From Bacteroides sp. (GTDB lineage Bacteria; Bacteroidota; Bacteroidia; Bacteroidales; Bacteroidaceae): DNA of 59,551 bases. Location of the stretch: positions 1-59,551 of the forward strand of contig JASLCG010000101.1 of NCBI GenBank assembly GCA_030151885.1. The letters are read 5' to 3'. Each line of letters starts with the position of its first letter. Position 1 is the stretch's first letter. Shown here piece after piece: positions 24,209 to 33,712 of the stretch. The notes beneath the pieces were generated by a model. It ran no database searches. It saw only the letters and a list, made by a program, of their open reading frames with translations, and was not told the DNA's origin. Made by a program: the position numbers and the translations under genes.

Positions 24209-26878
24209 TTATAAGCCATGAATAGTTTTTACAAGCTGTTCTCCTAAGCCAATAGTGTAACCTTGCGATACAAATACGATTCTATTAAATGTATCTGCTA
24301 CAATAAATACTGGCAGAATTGTTTTGTTCAGCTTCATCGCTTTCACAATACTATCTTGGATTTTGTTATCAACATCGATACCATATGTAATGGTATTTGG
24401 AAGGTTTGGAAATTCCTTATTATTAAACCTTGCAGCTTTTGCCTCATCAGGAAATAGTAAAACCATTTTTCTTCCCCATCTTTCCAACTCTTTGCTAACA
24501 GCTGATATATCTCTTAAGGCATGGTTTGTAGGCTCTTGTGCAACACCTAGTATCCCTACAATATAATACCCACGGCCCGTAGTTTGAAGTACACTCTTAA
24601 CAGTATTGTCCGAAAGATCTTTAAATAATGATTCTGAATTGAAGTTTCCTATAACCTGCACCTCATCTTTATTTTCTCTCATTGTTAACTTGATATAAGT
24701 TACCTTATCTTTCTTCACATTAAAGAAGTTAACTTTTGAAAGCACAGCCCCACTTGCTAATCGTGTTCCTGTAACAAGCATATAACTACCAGTATCTAGT
24801 TTAACCCCTTTTTTAAGCAAGTTAGACCAAGTAACGCCTTCACCCATATCTATATCTCCTTCATCAAAGGTTAGTAAGTTATATGTTCCTTCAGAAAACT
24901 TAGATATACTAAAGTGAGAGTAATATTTAGGATCTGTCAGAGACTTTATAGGTATATAGTTAGCAACTACAGTACCTTTAGGGCTCTGTGTTTCTTTAGC
25001 GGCAGAAAAGTCAACATCATAAACAGCATTGGTTGTAATATTGCGATATTGAACTTTTCCAGTAACTTCATCAATCCAAGCAGGTATTCCTAAACTTCTA
25101 GCAACAGATACGAAGAAGATATCTCGTGATTCATCATCTGTTGTACGAGCTCTCCAAACTCCTATTGGTGACATTATAATTCTCTGAGCATTTAACTCAT
25201 TAAATATAGTGATCTCTTTATTACACCAGTTTACAAGTTCTAAAGGATTCTCCCTAAACTCTTTAATTAGATTTTCATCAATATTTTGTTGAAAAAAGGC
25301 TTTATAAGGTGTAATCATTTCATTTGCTACACGCGGGTTTAATACCTCTTTATAAAAACTAGAAGTTATCTTAGCTGGTAAAAGAGAGTTGTATAAATGA
25401 TCTTGCAATACATCTAGACTTACATCTCTCAAATCTTTTGCAGAAATTACTGTTAGTAATTCGAGTGCTAAATCTCCCTCACCCTCTTCAACTGCATCTT
25501 CTAAAAAGGCAATTATTACATCATAATTACCACGAGCACCTATTAAAAACTTAGATACCTTATTACTATTCAAGTCCCACTTCTTAGCATATTCAGTAGC
25601 CTTAGCTTCTGTTATGAAAGTAGAGACATACATATTTCGTATTGAGTCTTCTTGTGCTAAACGACACTCGTTTAACGCTCTTTGCTCTTGAGTAACTTCT
25701 GGAAGATTTACATTTTCAACAGGAGGAATCATATCAAAATCGACAATAAACTCATCACCTTCTACATGATCTAATGTAATAGCTATCTGATCTGTCACGC
25801 CAAAAGAACATTTGGCAAAGCCAAACCTCCCTGCTTTAGAAGCCCAGACTAACATGTCTCCTTTACCTGCTGTTAAAGAGGCAAACCCTTCACCATTAGT
25901 AAATTTTTTAGCTACGGTATAAAACTCTGCATAGTTGTATATTTTAAATTCAACCTTAGCCCCCGACACTTTATCTCCTTTTTCATCAACAATAAGCACA
26001 TCCATTTTAGCTGTAGGAGCATAGTTTTCAATAACATTGATTTCAGTAAAGTTGTTATTTTCGCTCATTATTTCCTCTTTACCAGAATATTTCCCAAAAA
26101 CCTTCGTATGCATAAGCATTCCACGACTAGCAGGTGAGTTGAACCATCCTAAATTTAGCACAGGTTCCGGCTCACACGCACCAAGGAAATACCATTGTCC
26201 ATCAGCCCAAGCCTCAACCCAAGCATGATTATCATCTGTATGTGCCCATCTAGGAGTATATACTTGACGAGCTGGGATACCCACCGACCTTAATGCAGCA
26301 ACTGTAAATGTAGATTCTTCACCACATCTTCCATATGCTGTTTTAACAGATGCTAGCGGAGAGCTTGTTCTTGCATCACTAGGTGTATATACAACCTTTT
26401 CATGACACCAGTGGTTTACCTCTAAAATTGCATCTTTCATTGATAAGCCTTTAACTCTATCTTTCAGTTCATCGAAGAAAACTCCACGTGAGTCGTCTAA
26501 GTTTTCATTATTAACACGAATTGGTAAAATAAAATGGCGTACAAGATCTTCAGGAATTACATTTCCCCATTCAAACTCTTTTAATGCTGCAAAAGTTAAG
26601 CGAACATTGTCTAAGTAATATGAAGCAGACTTATCTACAACATCAGAAGAAGGCATATAGGCATATAAAAACATCATAGCCTCTTGCTCCTTGGTAGTCA
26701 TATCAAAGACATGAAGATCTCTAAACAAGTCTCCATGAATCATTGAACGCTCTTTAGCATCATAATCCATGATTACTTGATTTCTATACTCTTCGTCATT
26801 TATAAAGTGTTCTTTATTAGTACAACTACATATCGATAGTAATAAAGTAAATAATAATGTTAAATTGACTTGTTTCAT
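24209..26878 (-). CDS. Transglutaminase-like domain lipoprotein
   Basis: An 889-residue exported protein with a lipoprotein-like signal (ICSC, likely Cys19). A transglutaminase-like peptidase core lies at about 155-235 with a complete triad: Cys185 in YGRCGEES, His218 in DDNHAWVEAW and Asp226 in ADGQW. An Ig/peptidase-regulatory-like domain (about 285-365) follows. A second, weaker transglutaminase-like segment (RDIFFVSVARSLGIPAWID) lies near 600. The last 120 residues look like a thioredoxin-fold domain without a CxxC (YYIVGILG, LPVFIVADTFNRIVF). Such proteins are known next to Bacteroidota glycan genes; peptide or glycopeptide cleavage, or Asn-glycan release, is a guess. It is the last gene of the operon, 7 bases after GH20. 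Confidence 0.82.
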   Translation of the reverse strand: MKQVNLTLLFTLLLSICSCTNKEHFINDEEYRNQVIMDYDAKERSMIHGDLFRDLHVFDMTTKEQEAMMFLYAYMPSSDVVDKSASYYLDNVRLTFAALKEFEWGNVIPEDLVRHFILPIRVNNENLDDSRGVFFDELKDRVKGLSMKDAILEVNHWCHEKVVYTPSDARTSSPLASVKTAYGRCGEESTFTVAALRSVGIPARQVYTPRWAHTDDNHAWVEAWADGQWYFLGACEPEPVLNLGWFNSPASRGMLMHTKVFGKYSGKEEIMSENNNFTEINVIENYAPTAKMDVLIVDEKGDKVSGAKVEFKIYNYAEFYTVAKKFTNGEGFASLTAGKGDMLVWASKAGRFGFAKCSFGVTDQIAITLDHVEGDEFIVDFDMIPPVENVNLPEVTQEQRALNECRLAQEDSIRNMYVSTFITEAKATEYAKKWDLNSNKVSKFLIGARGNYDVIIAFLEDAVEEGEGDLALELLTVISAKDLRDVSLDVLQDHLYNSLLPAKITSSFYKEVLNPRVANEMITPYKAFFQQNIDENLIKEFRENPLELVNWCNKEITIFNELNAQRIIMSPIGVWRARTTDDESRDIFFVSVARSLGIPAWIDEVTGKVQYRNITTNAVYDVDFSAAKETQSPKGTVVANYIPIKSLTDPKYYSHFSISKFSEGTYNLLTFDEGDIDMGEGVTWSNLLKKGVKLDTGSYMLVTGTRLASGAVLSKVNFFNVKKDKVTYIKLTMRENKDEVQVIGNFNSESLFKDLSDNTVKSVLQTTGRGYYIVGILGVAQEPTNHALRDISAVSKELERWGRKMVLLFPDEAKAARFNNKEFPNLPNTITYGIDVDNKIQDSIVKAMKLNKTILPVFIVADTFNRIVFVSQGYTIGLGEQLVKTIHGL

Positions 26879-26885
26879 ATATAAT

Positions 26886-28955
26886 CTATTTAATAACTAT
26901 TTCGTCTGTAAAAATCCAACCGCCAAGTGTTTTGCTAGAGCGAGCAACGAACCTAACATATCTCCCCTTAGCTTGACCTTCCCAGCCATACTTTTTAATT
27001 AAGATAGAAGAGCCTTTTTCTACATCAAACGATTGATCTAGCAGAGTTGTATAGTTTTTACCATCTAATGAGACCTCTACTATTACTTGAGATGGAAGAT
27101 AGACTTCAGCTCCAGGGCTTTGCATTATATCTGCATAAATTTCATGTATATCTTCTTCTTTTTCCAAATCAATAACAACATCTAGTCTATTAGCAGATAT
27201 AAACCCTTGCCAACGCTTATCTCCGTAGGTCCATCCGCCTCTTAACCCATCTGTCAGAGTAGCATCTCCAGCAGCTACATAAGATTTGTTATATGGAGCA
27301 TTGTAAGTAACTTTTTTCCCACGTCCTAAGTGCTCAGTAACTGTTTCGGCTTCTTTTCTATTACCTATTTCTTGACTTAGTTCGAATGGCTGATAGCCCT
27401 TCTGCTTGAATAGCTCTACAAGCTTTAATGACTTTGTGTGAAAAGGTTTAAATTCTTTGCGCTCTACTTCAGACCAAGCAACCTCTGCTAAAGCAAATAG
27501 ACGAGGATATATCATCATTTCTGCGTGAGCAGCAGTTGGTATGTATTCAGTCCATAAGTTTGCTTGTACTCCCTTAATTAACTCAGCTTCTTCTTTAGTG
27601 AAGTCTTCAGGTATAGGATTATAGTTATAAACCTTTTGCAAAGGAAGGTACCCTCCTATTGCTTCAGGCTGACTATATGGAGCATCTTGATATGCATCGA
27701 AATAACAAAACTCTCCAGGCGTCATAATGGCACGATGTCCAGATTTAACTGCTTTTAAACCTCCTTCTACACCTCTCCATGACATAACGGTTGCATCGTC
27801 AGCCAATCCTCCTTCTAGAATTTCATCCCAGCCAACTAGCTTTCTACCTTTTGAGTGTAAAAACTTACTAATCCTTTTTATGAAATAGCTCTGAAGCTCA
27901 TCTACATTAGATAAGCCCTCCTCTTTCATACGTGCCTGACATTTTTCACATGTTTTCCAGCCAGCTTTTCCAGCTTCATCACCACCGATATGGATATATT
28001 CTGAAGGAAATAACTCTATAACTTCTGATAAAACATTTTCTAAGAACTCAAACGTCTTTTCATTACCTGCACAAAAATCAGCATTTTTATAAGGCAATCC
28101 AGAGCATGATAATTCTGGGTAGGCAGCTAATACCTCCTCAGAGTGTCCTGGCATCTCTATCTCCGGAATAATAGTTATAAAATTCTTTTCTGCATAAGCT
28201 AAAATTTCTTTGATATCTTCTTTTGTATAGTAACCTCCATATGCTTCGGAATCCGAGAATTTAGCATATTTTCTATCTCCATTCCACCATTTTTTCCAAT
28301 TTGCATCGGTTCTCCACGCTGCTATATTAGTTAATTCTGGATATTTTTCTATTTCCAATCTCCAACCAGCTGCATCTGTTAAGTGTAAGTGAAGCCTATT
28401 TAGTTTTAGAAAAGCCAATGCATCGATCTGTTTTTTAACAAAATCTTTTGAGAAGAAATGTCTTGAAACATCCAGCATTAAACCACGATACTCAAAGCGT
28501 GGCTCATCTTTCAACTTAAATGTAGGTATTGTTCTAGAAAAATAATTGGCCCTTTCGTATGCTATTTGAGATAATGTTTGTGCTGCATAGAACAAACCTT
28601 CTGGTGTAGTAGCCTTCACTAACATCTGATTTTCAGAAACCTCTAATTCATAAGCCTCATGTTTAAATAAAGGAGCCTCTAATTCCTTTACTATAAGAAA
28701 TACAATATCACTTTTCTTTTTAAAGTGACTATTTTTCCACTTTTCTACACCAAAACTTGTTCCTAATAGATCTTTAAGGATTTTCTTAGTTTTTGTATCT
28801 GTATTTGAATAAAAGCTCATTTTAGCTTCTAATCTAAATACTCCTGTACTCTCTTCTATTGACAAAGGAGTAGGGATTACAGACACCTTTTGAGCATCTG
28901 TAACCCCTACACTTAGAATAGTAAGAGTAAATAAAAGAATTAACTTTCTTACCAT
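26886..28955 (-). CDS. GH20 beta-N-acetylhexosaminidase (second copy)
   Basis: A 689-residue secreted exo-beta-N-acetylhexosaminidase. The signal peptide ends near VTDAQK, with no lipobox. A GH20b domain (about 25-140) precedes the catalytic barrel (about 145-490), with HLHLTDAAGWR and the catalytic Asp-Glu in HIGGDEAGK near residue 326. A C-terminal discoidin-like domain (about 555-689, with DGLRGG and WQGF) follows, but the chitobiase-type C-domain of the 15708 paralogue is missing. It lies in an operon between GH92 (30 bases upstream) and the transglutaminase-like gene. Together with GH92 and GH130 it suggests trimming of GlcNAc arms of N-glycans. Confidence 0.94.
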   Translation of the reverse strand: MVRKLILLFTLTILSVGVTDAQKVSVIPTPLSIEESTGVFRLEAKMSFYSNTDTKTKKILKDLLGTSFGVEKWKNSHFKKKSDIVFLIVKELEAPLFKHEAYELEVSENQMLVKATTPEGLFYAAQTLSQIAYERANYFSRTIPTFKLKDEPRFEYRGLMLDVSRHFFSKDFVKKQIDALAFLKLNRLHLHLTDAAGWRLEIEKYPELTNIAAWRTDANWKKWWNGDRKYAKFSDSEAYGGYYTKEDIKEILAYAEKNFITIIPEIEMPGHSEEVLAAYPELSCSGLPYKNADFCAGNEKTFEFLENVLSEVIELFPSEYIHIGGDEAGKAGWKTCEKCQARMKEEGLSNVDELQSYFIKRISKFLHSKGRKLVGWDEILEGGLADDATVMSWRGVEGGLKAVKSGHRAIMTPGEFCYFDAYQDAPYSQPEAIGGYLPLQKVYNYNPIPEDFTKEEAELIKGVQANLWTEYIPTAAHAEMMIYPRLFALAEVAWSEVERKEFKPFHTKSLKLVELFKQKGYQPFELSQEIGNRKEAETVTEHLGRGKKVTYNAPYNKSYVAAGDATLTDGLRGGWTYGDKRWQGFISANRLDVVIDLEKEEDIHEIYADIMQSPGAEVYLPSQVIVEVSLDGKNYTTLLDQSFDVEKGSSILIKKYGWEGQAKGRYVRFVARSSKTLGGWIFTDEIVIK

Positions 28956-28985
28956 TTTATTTAAAAATATAGTTTAATTTCAATA

Positions 28986-31238
28986 TTACTTTGATGGTTT
29001 TACATCAAAAACAAGACGCTTACCATGTATAAGTTCTTCGTGAGTTATTCTAAACTTATTAATTGTTTTACCCCCTAAAGATACTTTATCAATAATTACA
29101 TCCTCCTCATTTTGGCTATTTTTTTCTATAATAAGTTCTGAATCTTGGTACCACTTAGGGTCTAGTTTAATTACCACCTTATCAAACACAGGGGTAGTTA
29201 GTGTGTATTCTGGTAAACCAGGACAATCAGGATAAAAACCAATCATATTAAATATAGCCCAAGTTGATAATGTACCTGTGTCATCATTGCCCGGAATTCC
29301 GTTAGGTTTAGTTGAGAAGTACTTATCTAATAATCTTCTTGTTTGTACTTGCGTTCTCCACTCCTCTCCTTTAAAGTAAGAGAATAAGTATGGATAAGCA
29401 ATATCTGGCTCATTTTCTGGATCATAGTACTCTTTATCGAATACCATTTGCAATTTATCAATAAATTTCTTTTTCCCGCCCATTAATTTCGCTAGGCCAT
29501 AAACATCATGAGGAACATAGAATGTGTAATTCCAAGCATTTCCTTCATGAAAACCTGGATTTGGTTCAAAGTTTGCTCCTTGCAAAGGATTAAATGGCGA
29601 ATAGAATGTTCCATCTGGTAACTTAGGACGGAAAGTACCAAACTCTTTACTATAGTAATGTTTATAACCTAAAGATCTGTTATAAAATAACTTTGCATCT
29701 TTTTTCTTTCCTAATGCTTTAGCAAACTCAGACAGTGCAAAATCTGCAATATAATACTCTAAACCATGTGAAACCGAGTTATCATATTGTTCTCTTATAG
29801 GCACATATCCTAACGACATATAGTCATCATTGTCTGGTCTCATTAAGTTGTTTTTACCTTCAGTAGTAGCCGACTTATACATTGCTTCGTAAGCCAAATC
29901 TACATCAAAATCCCTTAATCCCTTCATCCATGCATCTACAATAACAGGGATACTAGGGTCACCCTCCATTGTGAGTGTTTCTCTTCCATAAAGCTCCCAC
30001 TTTGGCAACCAACCGTGCTCTCTATACATATCAAGCATAGTTTGAATCATCTCCATTTGTCTTTCTGGATACACCAGTGTCAGCAATTGGTGCACATTTC
30101 TATATGTATCCCATAAAGAGAATACAGTATAACGATTGCCTTTCGTAGTCAAGATTTGATCACTTTCCATTGCTGGATATTCTCCATTAACATCCTGTAA
30201 TATATTTGGATGTATCAATAAATGATAAAGTGCTGTATAAAATATAGTTTTTTGATCTTGAGATCCTCCTTCTACATAAATTCTAGATAAATCTTTGTTC
30301 CATTGCGATCTAGCTTCCTGATGAATTTCATCAAAATGTTTATTCTTTTGTTCAGTGTCTAGATTCAATCTAGCATTCTCTATACTAACAAAAGACACCC
30401 CCATTTGTACTTCAACTTCTTCATTTTCTTCTGTATCAAAAGAGAAGTATACGCCTATATCATCTCCTGCAATCTCTTTGTTGTATTTAGTATACAGTTT
30501 TTTCTTACCAGAGTCTGCATCCCATTGTGCTTTGATACCTAAATCCCTTTGCTGCTTCCAATAGCCTGTTGCAGATGGCTTTTTATTGATTCGCATCACA
30601 AAGTAAATAGGAAAAACTGCTTGTGAGTTATAACAAAATGTTCCAAGCAGTTTCATTCCTTCAACCTCTTGATCGTTTACGCGTCGCATCATTGCGCCAG
30701 ATTCATTAGTTAATCCTTGACCTAAGTTCAATAAAATATTACTTTGCCCTTTAGGAAAAGTAAATCTTGCTAAACCTGTTCTAGGCGTAGCTGTAACTTC
30801 TGTTTTAATATTATATTTTGTCAAAAAATTACTATAATATCCAGGTGTAGCTGTCTCATTTATATATTTACTACCATACTCTGCATAATCTACATTTAAC
30901 TCTCCTGTAGTAGGCATTAGTAGAAGAGATCCCAACTCAGGACAACCTACTCCACTTAAATTAACATGAGCATATCCTGTAAAGAAACAGTTTGTATACT
31001 CATAAGGAGTTGACCACCATCTTGCATCTTTATCATATGTATTCTCGTCAGACCCCATTACATTAAAGGGTACTACAGACATCAAACCATTAGGAGTCAC
31101 AGCTCCTGGATTTGTGGTACCAAAATTTGTTGTGCCAATAAATGGATCAACATAGTCCACCAACTCTTTTTTAGTAGTCTGAGCCGATAGCCCTGCAAAT
31201 AGAAGTAATCCGAAGATCGAAGTAAACAGCTTTTTCAT
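28986..31238 (-). CDS. GH92 alpha-mannosidase
   Basis: A 750-residue, calcium-dependent exo-alpha-mannosidase family 92 protein with a signal peptide cleaved near LSAQTT. The N-terminal beta-sandwich begins with VDPFIGTTNFGTTNPGA. The catalytic (alpha/alpha)6 domain contains FSLWDTYRNVHQL, FHEGNAWNYTFYVPHD (general acid Glu) and the GIPGNDDTGTLSTW block with the general-base Asp pair. Linkage specificity (alpha-1,2, 1,3 or 1,4) cannot be fixed by eye. It lies 30 bases after GH130 and 30 before GH20 in one operon, consistent with high-mannose N-glycan use. Confidence 0.95.
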   Translation of the reverse strand: MKKLFTSIFGLLLFAGLSAQTTKKELVDYVDPFIGTTNFGTTNPGAVTPNGLMSVVPFNVMGSDENTYDKDARWWSTPYEYTNCFFTGYAHVNLSGVGCPELGSLLLMPTTGELNVDYAEYGSKYINETATPGYYSNFLTKYNIKTEVTATPRTGLARFTFPKGQSNILLNLGQGLTNESGAMMRRVNDQEVEGMKLLGTFCYNSQAVFPIYFVMRINKKPSATGYWKQQRDLGIKAQWDADSGKKKLYTKYNKEIAGDDIGVYFSFDTEENEEVEVQMGVSFVSIENARLNLDTEQKNKHFDEIHQEARSQWNKDLSRIYVEGGSQDQKTIFYTALYHLLIHPNILQDVNGEYPAMESDQILTTKGNRYTVFSLWDTYRNVHQLLTLVYPERQMEMIQTMLDMYREHGWLPKWELYGRETLTMEGDPSIPVIVDAWMKGLRDFDVDLAYEAMYKSATTEGKNNLMRPDNDDYMSLGYVPIREQYDNSVSHGLEYYIADFALSEFAKALGKKKDAKLFYNRSLGYKHYYSKEFGTFRPKLPDGTFYSPFNPLQGANFEPNPGFHEGNAWNYTFYVPHDVYGLAKLMGGKKKFIDKLQMVFDKEYYDPENEPDIAYPYLFSYFKGEEWRTQVQTRRLLDKYFSTKPNGIPGNDDTGTLSTWAIFNMIGFYPDCPGLPEYTLTTPVFDKVVIKLDPKWYQDSELIIEKNSQNEEDVIIDKVSLGGKTINKFRITHEELIHGKRLVFDVKPSK

Positions 31239-31268
31239 GTAAACAATATCAGTTTAAAATATTTAAAT

Positions 31269-32267
31269 TTAGATTATACTAGTTCTTTTTGTGAACTCAA
31301 TAATTTCATTAATATTACCAAATGCTAAACTCGTAACAGTGTCTGCACAACCATAGTAAATAGCAATACGACCAGTTTCTGCATCGTGTAATGCTGCACA
31401 TGGGAAACACACATTAGGTACATCACCTACACATTCGTAATCTTTTTGTGGAGATAATAAGTACGGACCTGAACGATATTTTACTTTCCATGGTTCATCT
31501 AAGTCTAACAAGGCTGAGCCAAAGCTATAAACAAAACCATTACATGACGCAAGAACACCATGATAAATCATTAGCCATCCTTCTGATGTCTCAATGGGAA
31601 TTGGACCTGCACCAATCTTAGTACATTGCCAAGCACTATCTTCAAAAGGAGCTGGAGCCATTACATGCCTATGTTTTCCCCAGAATTTCATATCAGGAGT
31701 TTCACTATAGAAAATATCACCAAATGGAGTGTGTCCATTATCACTTGGACGACTTAACATTGCAAAGTTACCATTGATTTTACGAGGGAACATTACACCA
31801 TTACGGTTGAAAGGAATAAATGCATTCTCTAGCTGATGGAATGTCTTGAAATCATAAGTATAAGCACATCCGATTGTTGGACCATGATAGCCATTACACC
31901 AAGTTACATAATAACGGTCTTCTATAAAGCAAACTCGAGGATCATAACCGTACACCCATTTGCCTATCTCCTCATCATCACATTCAAAAGTTAATGGCTC
32001 TGGATTAATATTCCAGTTGATTGCATCATCACTAAAGCCCACATGTAAACGCATGCGACGATTCGTATCATCACAACGAAACACTCCTGCATAACCATCT
32101 TTATAGGTAACTACAGCACTGTTAAATATACTGTTAGACGTAGGTAGTAAATCACGTGGAATGATAGGATTAGCAGAGTAACGCCAAACAACATCTTTAC
32201 AACCTTCTGGTCTATCTTCCCAAGGCATGTTTGGAAGTGATGGACCTACAATTTTTAAGTCTTTCAT
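31269..32267 (-). CDS. GH130 beta-mannoside phosphorylase
   Basis: A 332-residue cytoplasmic GH130 enzyme without a signal peptide. The family cleaves beta-mannosides with phosphate to give mannose-1-phosphate. The sequence resembles the GH130_2 type known to act on Man-beta-1,4-GlcNAc from the N-glycan core. Visible blocks are the five-bladed propeller motifs NSIFNSAVV, the catalytic Asp in GYDPRVCFIEDRYYVTW near residue 105, PRKINGNFAMLSRPSD with phosphate-binding Arg, and the late YYGCADT. It is preceded by an MFS permease (27-base gap), which would supply the disaccharide. Mannan-type specificity is the main alternative. Confidence 0.92.
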   Translation of the reverse strand: MKDLKIVGPSLPNMPWEDRPEGCKDVVWRYSANPIIPRDLLPTSNSIFNSAVVTYKDGYAGVFRCDDTNRRMRLHVGFSDDAINWNINPEPLTFECDDEEIGKWVYGYDPRVCFIEDRYYVTWCNGYHGPTIGCAYTYDFKTFHQLENAFIPFNRNGVMFPRKINGNFAMLSRPSDNGHTPFGDIFYSETPDMKFWGKHRHVMAPAPFEDSAWQCTKIGAGPIPIETSEGWLMIYHGVLASCNGFVYSFGSALLDLDEPWKVKYRSGPYLLSPQKDYECVGDVPNVCFPCAALHDAETGRIAIYYGCADTVTSLAFGNINEIIEFTKRTSII

Positions 32268-32294
32268 ATTTTCTAATTAATTTAATTAAGATAC

Positions 32295-33584
32295 TTATTC
32301 TTGATTTTTTGTATTCTCTTCTTTATAAGTAAATGGAACAAACCATGTAATTAAGAATGCTGGAATAGTAGCAAACATCACAAATGTAAAGAAGTCCTGA
32401 TAGCCAACTTGCTCAACAATATAGCCACTAATGGCACCTGGCAATAAAACTCCTAAATTCATAATACCTGAGGCAAAGGCATAGTGAGCCATTTTATGTT
32501 CACCTGGAGCAACCTGTTGCATCATAAATAGTGTTAGGCCTACAAATCCAAAACCATAACCAAACCACTCAAAGGTAACACCTAGACCGATTACTGTTAA
32601 TGAGCTTGGCTGATAGACTGCAAACAAAAGATATATTAAGAATGGAATATTAAAACAGCAGCAAAGTGTGAACAAGGTTTTTTTCAAGCTGAAAGCACTA
32701 ATAAAGTATCCCCCTAAAATAGACCCAACTACAAAAGCTAATGCTCCACAGATACCATTTATTAAACCTATTTGTTCTGTTAATAATCCTAGACCTCCAA
32801 CATCAACAGAGTCTGCTAAGAATAGAGGTAAGACCTTCATAGCAAAACCTTCTGCGGAACGGTATAGAATTATAAATAAAATATACCAAACAATATATTT
32901 CTTTTTAAAGAAAGATATAATAATTTCTACTAATCCATTCCATGTATCTTTTACTGTACCACCCTCTTTTTTAGGACCACCTGTAGGCAACACTTGCATA
33001 TGATAAATAGCGGCAAGCACCATAATTGTTGAGAATATCCCCATTATTATAGTCCAAGATGTTAAAGCACCATAATAACGTTTAAGGTATCCTGCAACAG
33101 CAACCAATCCTCCATAAGATAACAACTTTGCTAAGTTATAAAAAGCTCCCTGCCAACCAATATACTTGGCTTGTTCTTTTTGAGTCAGCTCTACTAAATA
33201 GATACCATCTAATGCGATATCATGTGTAGCACCACTTATTGCTATAATACCCATTAAAGCTATTGAAACAGTGAAAAAGTTTGGTAAGTCTAAGCTTAAG
33301 GCAACCAAAGCAAAAGTTATACCTGTTACAAGTTGAGTTAAGATAACAAAGAATTTTTTAGTCTTAAAAAGCTCAAGAAACGGACTCCAAAGAGGCTTTA
33401 ATGTCCAGGGTAAAGTTATGATTGATAGCCAAAAGGTTATACTAGATTTAGCAATACCTAAGTCTTGGTACATTAGTACTGAGACCATGCTCAGTACGAT
33501 AAATGGTAACCCCATAGCAAAATAGGCCGTTGGGACCCATTTGAGAGGATTTGAATGTCGTTTTGTTCGTGTATTATTATTCAT
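32295..33584 (-). CDS. MFS permease, probable Man-GlcNAc-type disaccharide importer
   Basis: A 429-residue major facilitator protein with about 12 membrane segments and an AmpG-like N-terminus (FAMGLPFIVLSMVSVLMYQDLG), followed by LPWTLKPLWSPFLE in the first inner loop. AmpG relatives carry GlcNAc-containing saccharides, and the adjacent GH130 phosphorylase suggests a Man-GlcNAc substrate; this is inference from context. It is the first gene of the MFS-GH130-GH92-GH20-transglutaminase operon, with a -7 box 20 bases upstream. Confidence 0.82.
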   Translation of the reverse strand: MNNNTRTKRHSNPLKWVPTAYFAMGLPFIVLSMVSVLMYQDLGIAKSSITFWLSIITLPWTLKPLWSPFLELFKTKKFFVILTQLVTGITFALVALSLDLPNFFTVSIALMGIIAISGATHDIALDGIYLVELTQKEQAKYIGWQGAFYNLAKLLSYGGLVAVAGYLKRYYGALTSWTIIMGIFSTIMVLAAIYHMQVLPTGGPKKEGGTVKDTWNGLVEIIISFFKKKYIVWYILFIILYRSAEGFAMKVLPLFLADSVDVGGLGLLTEQIGLINGICGALAFVVGSILGGYFISAFSLKKTLFTLCCCFNIPFLIYLLFAVYQPSSLTVIGLGVTFEWFGYGFGFVGLTLFMMQQVAPGEHKMAHYAFASGIMNLGVLLPGAISGYIVEQVGYQDFFTFVMFATIPAFLITWFVPFTYKEENTKNQE

Positions 33585-33604
33585 AATATTATATGTGTTT
33601 CCTA

Positions 33605-33612
33605 CAAAACTA
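33605..33612 (-). promoter_or_regulatory. -7 element of the MFS-GH130-GH92-GH20 operon
   Basis: Minus-strand TAGTTTTG, an exact TAnnTTTG match 20 bases upstream of the MFS start and just after the GH125 terminator. No TTGAT-N4-ATCAA dyad is seen here, unlike the promoters of the two flanking glycan units. Confidence 0.5.
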
Positions 33613-33667
33613 ATTACTTTATGAGAAAGTCTGGTAATATTTTATTTAATATTAATAGTAAAGCCAG

Positions 33668-33694
33668 ATAGAGCGATGCTTAACATCGCTCTAT
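33668..33694 (-). terminator. GH125 terminator
   Basis: ATAGAGCGATG and CATCGCTCTAT form a perfect 11-bp stem with a five-base loop, 18 bases past the GH125 stop. It shows GH125 is transcribed separately from the MFS operon. Confidence 0.85.
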
Positions 33695-33712
33695 TACATA
33701 TTTTTCTGTCTA

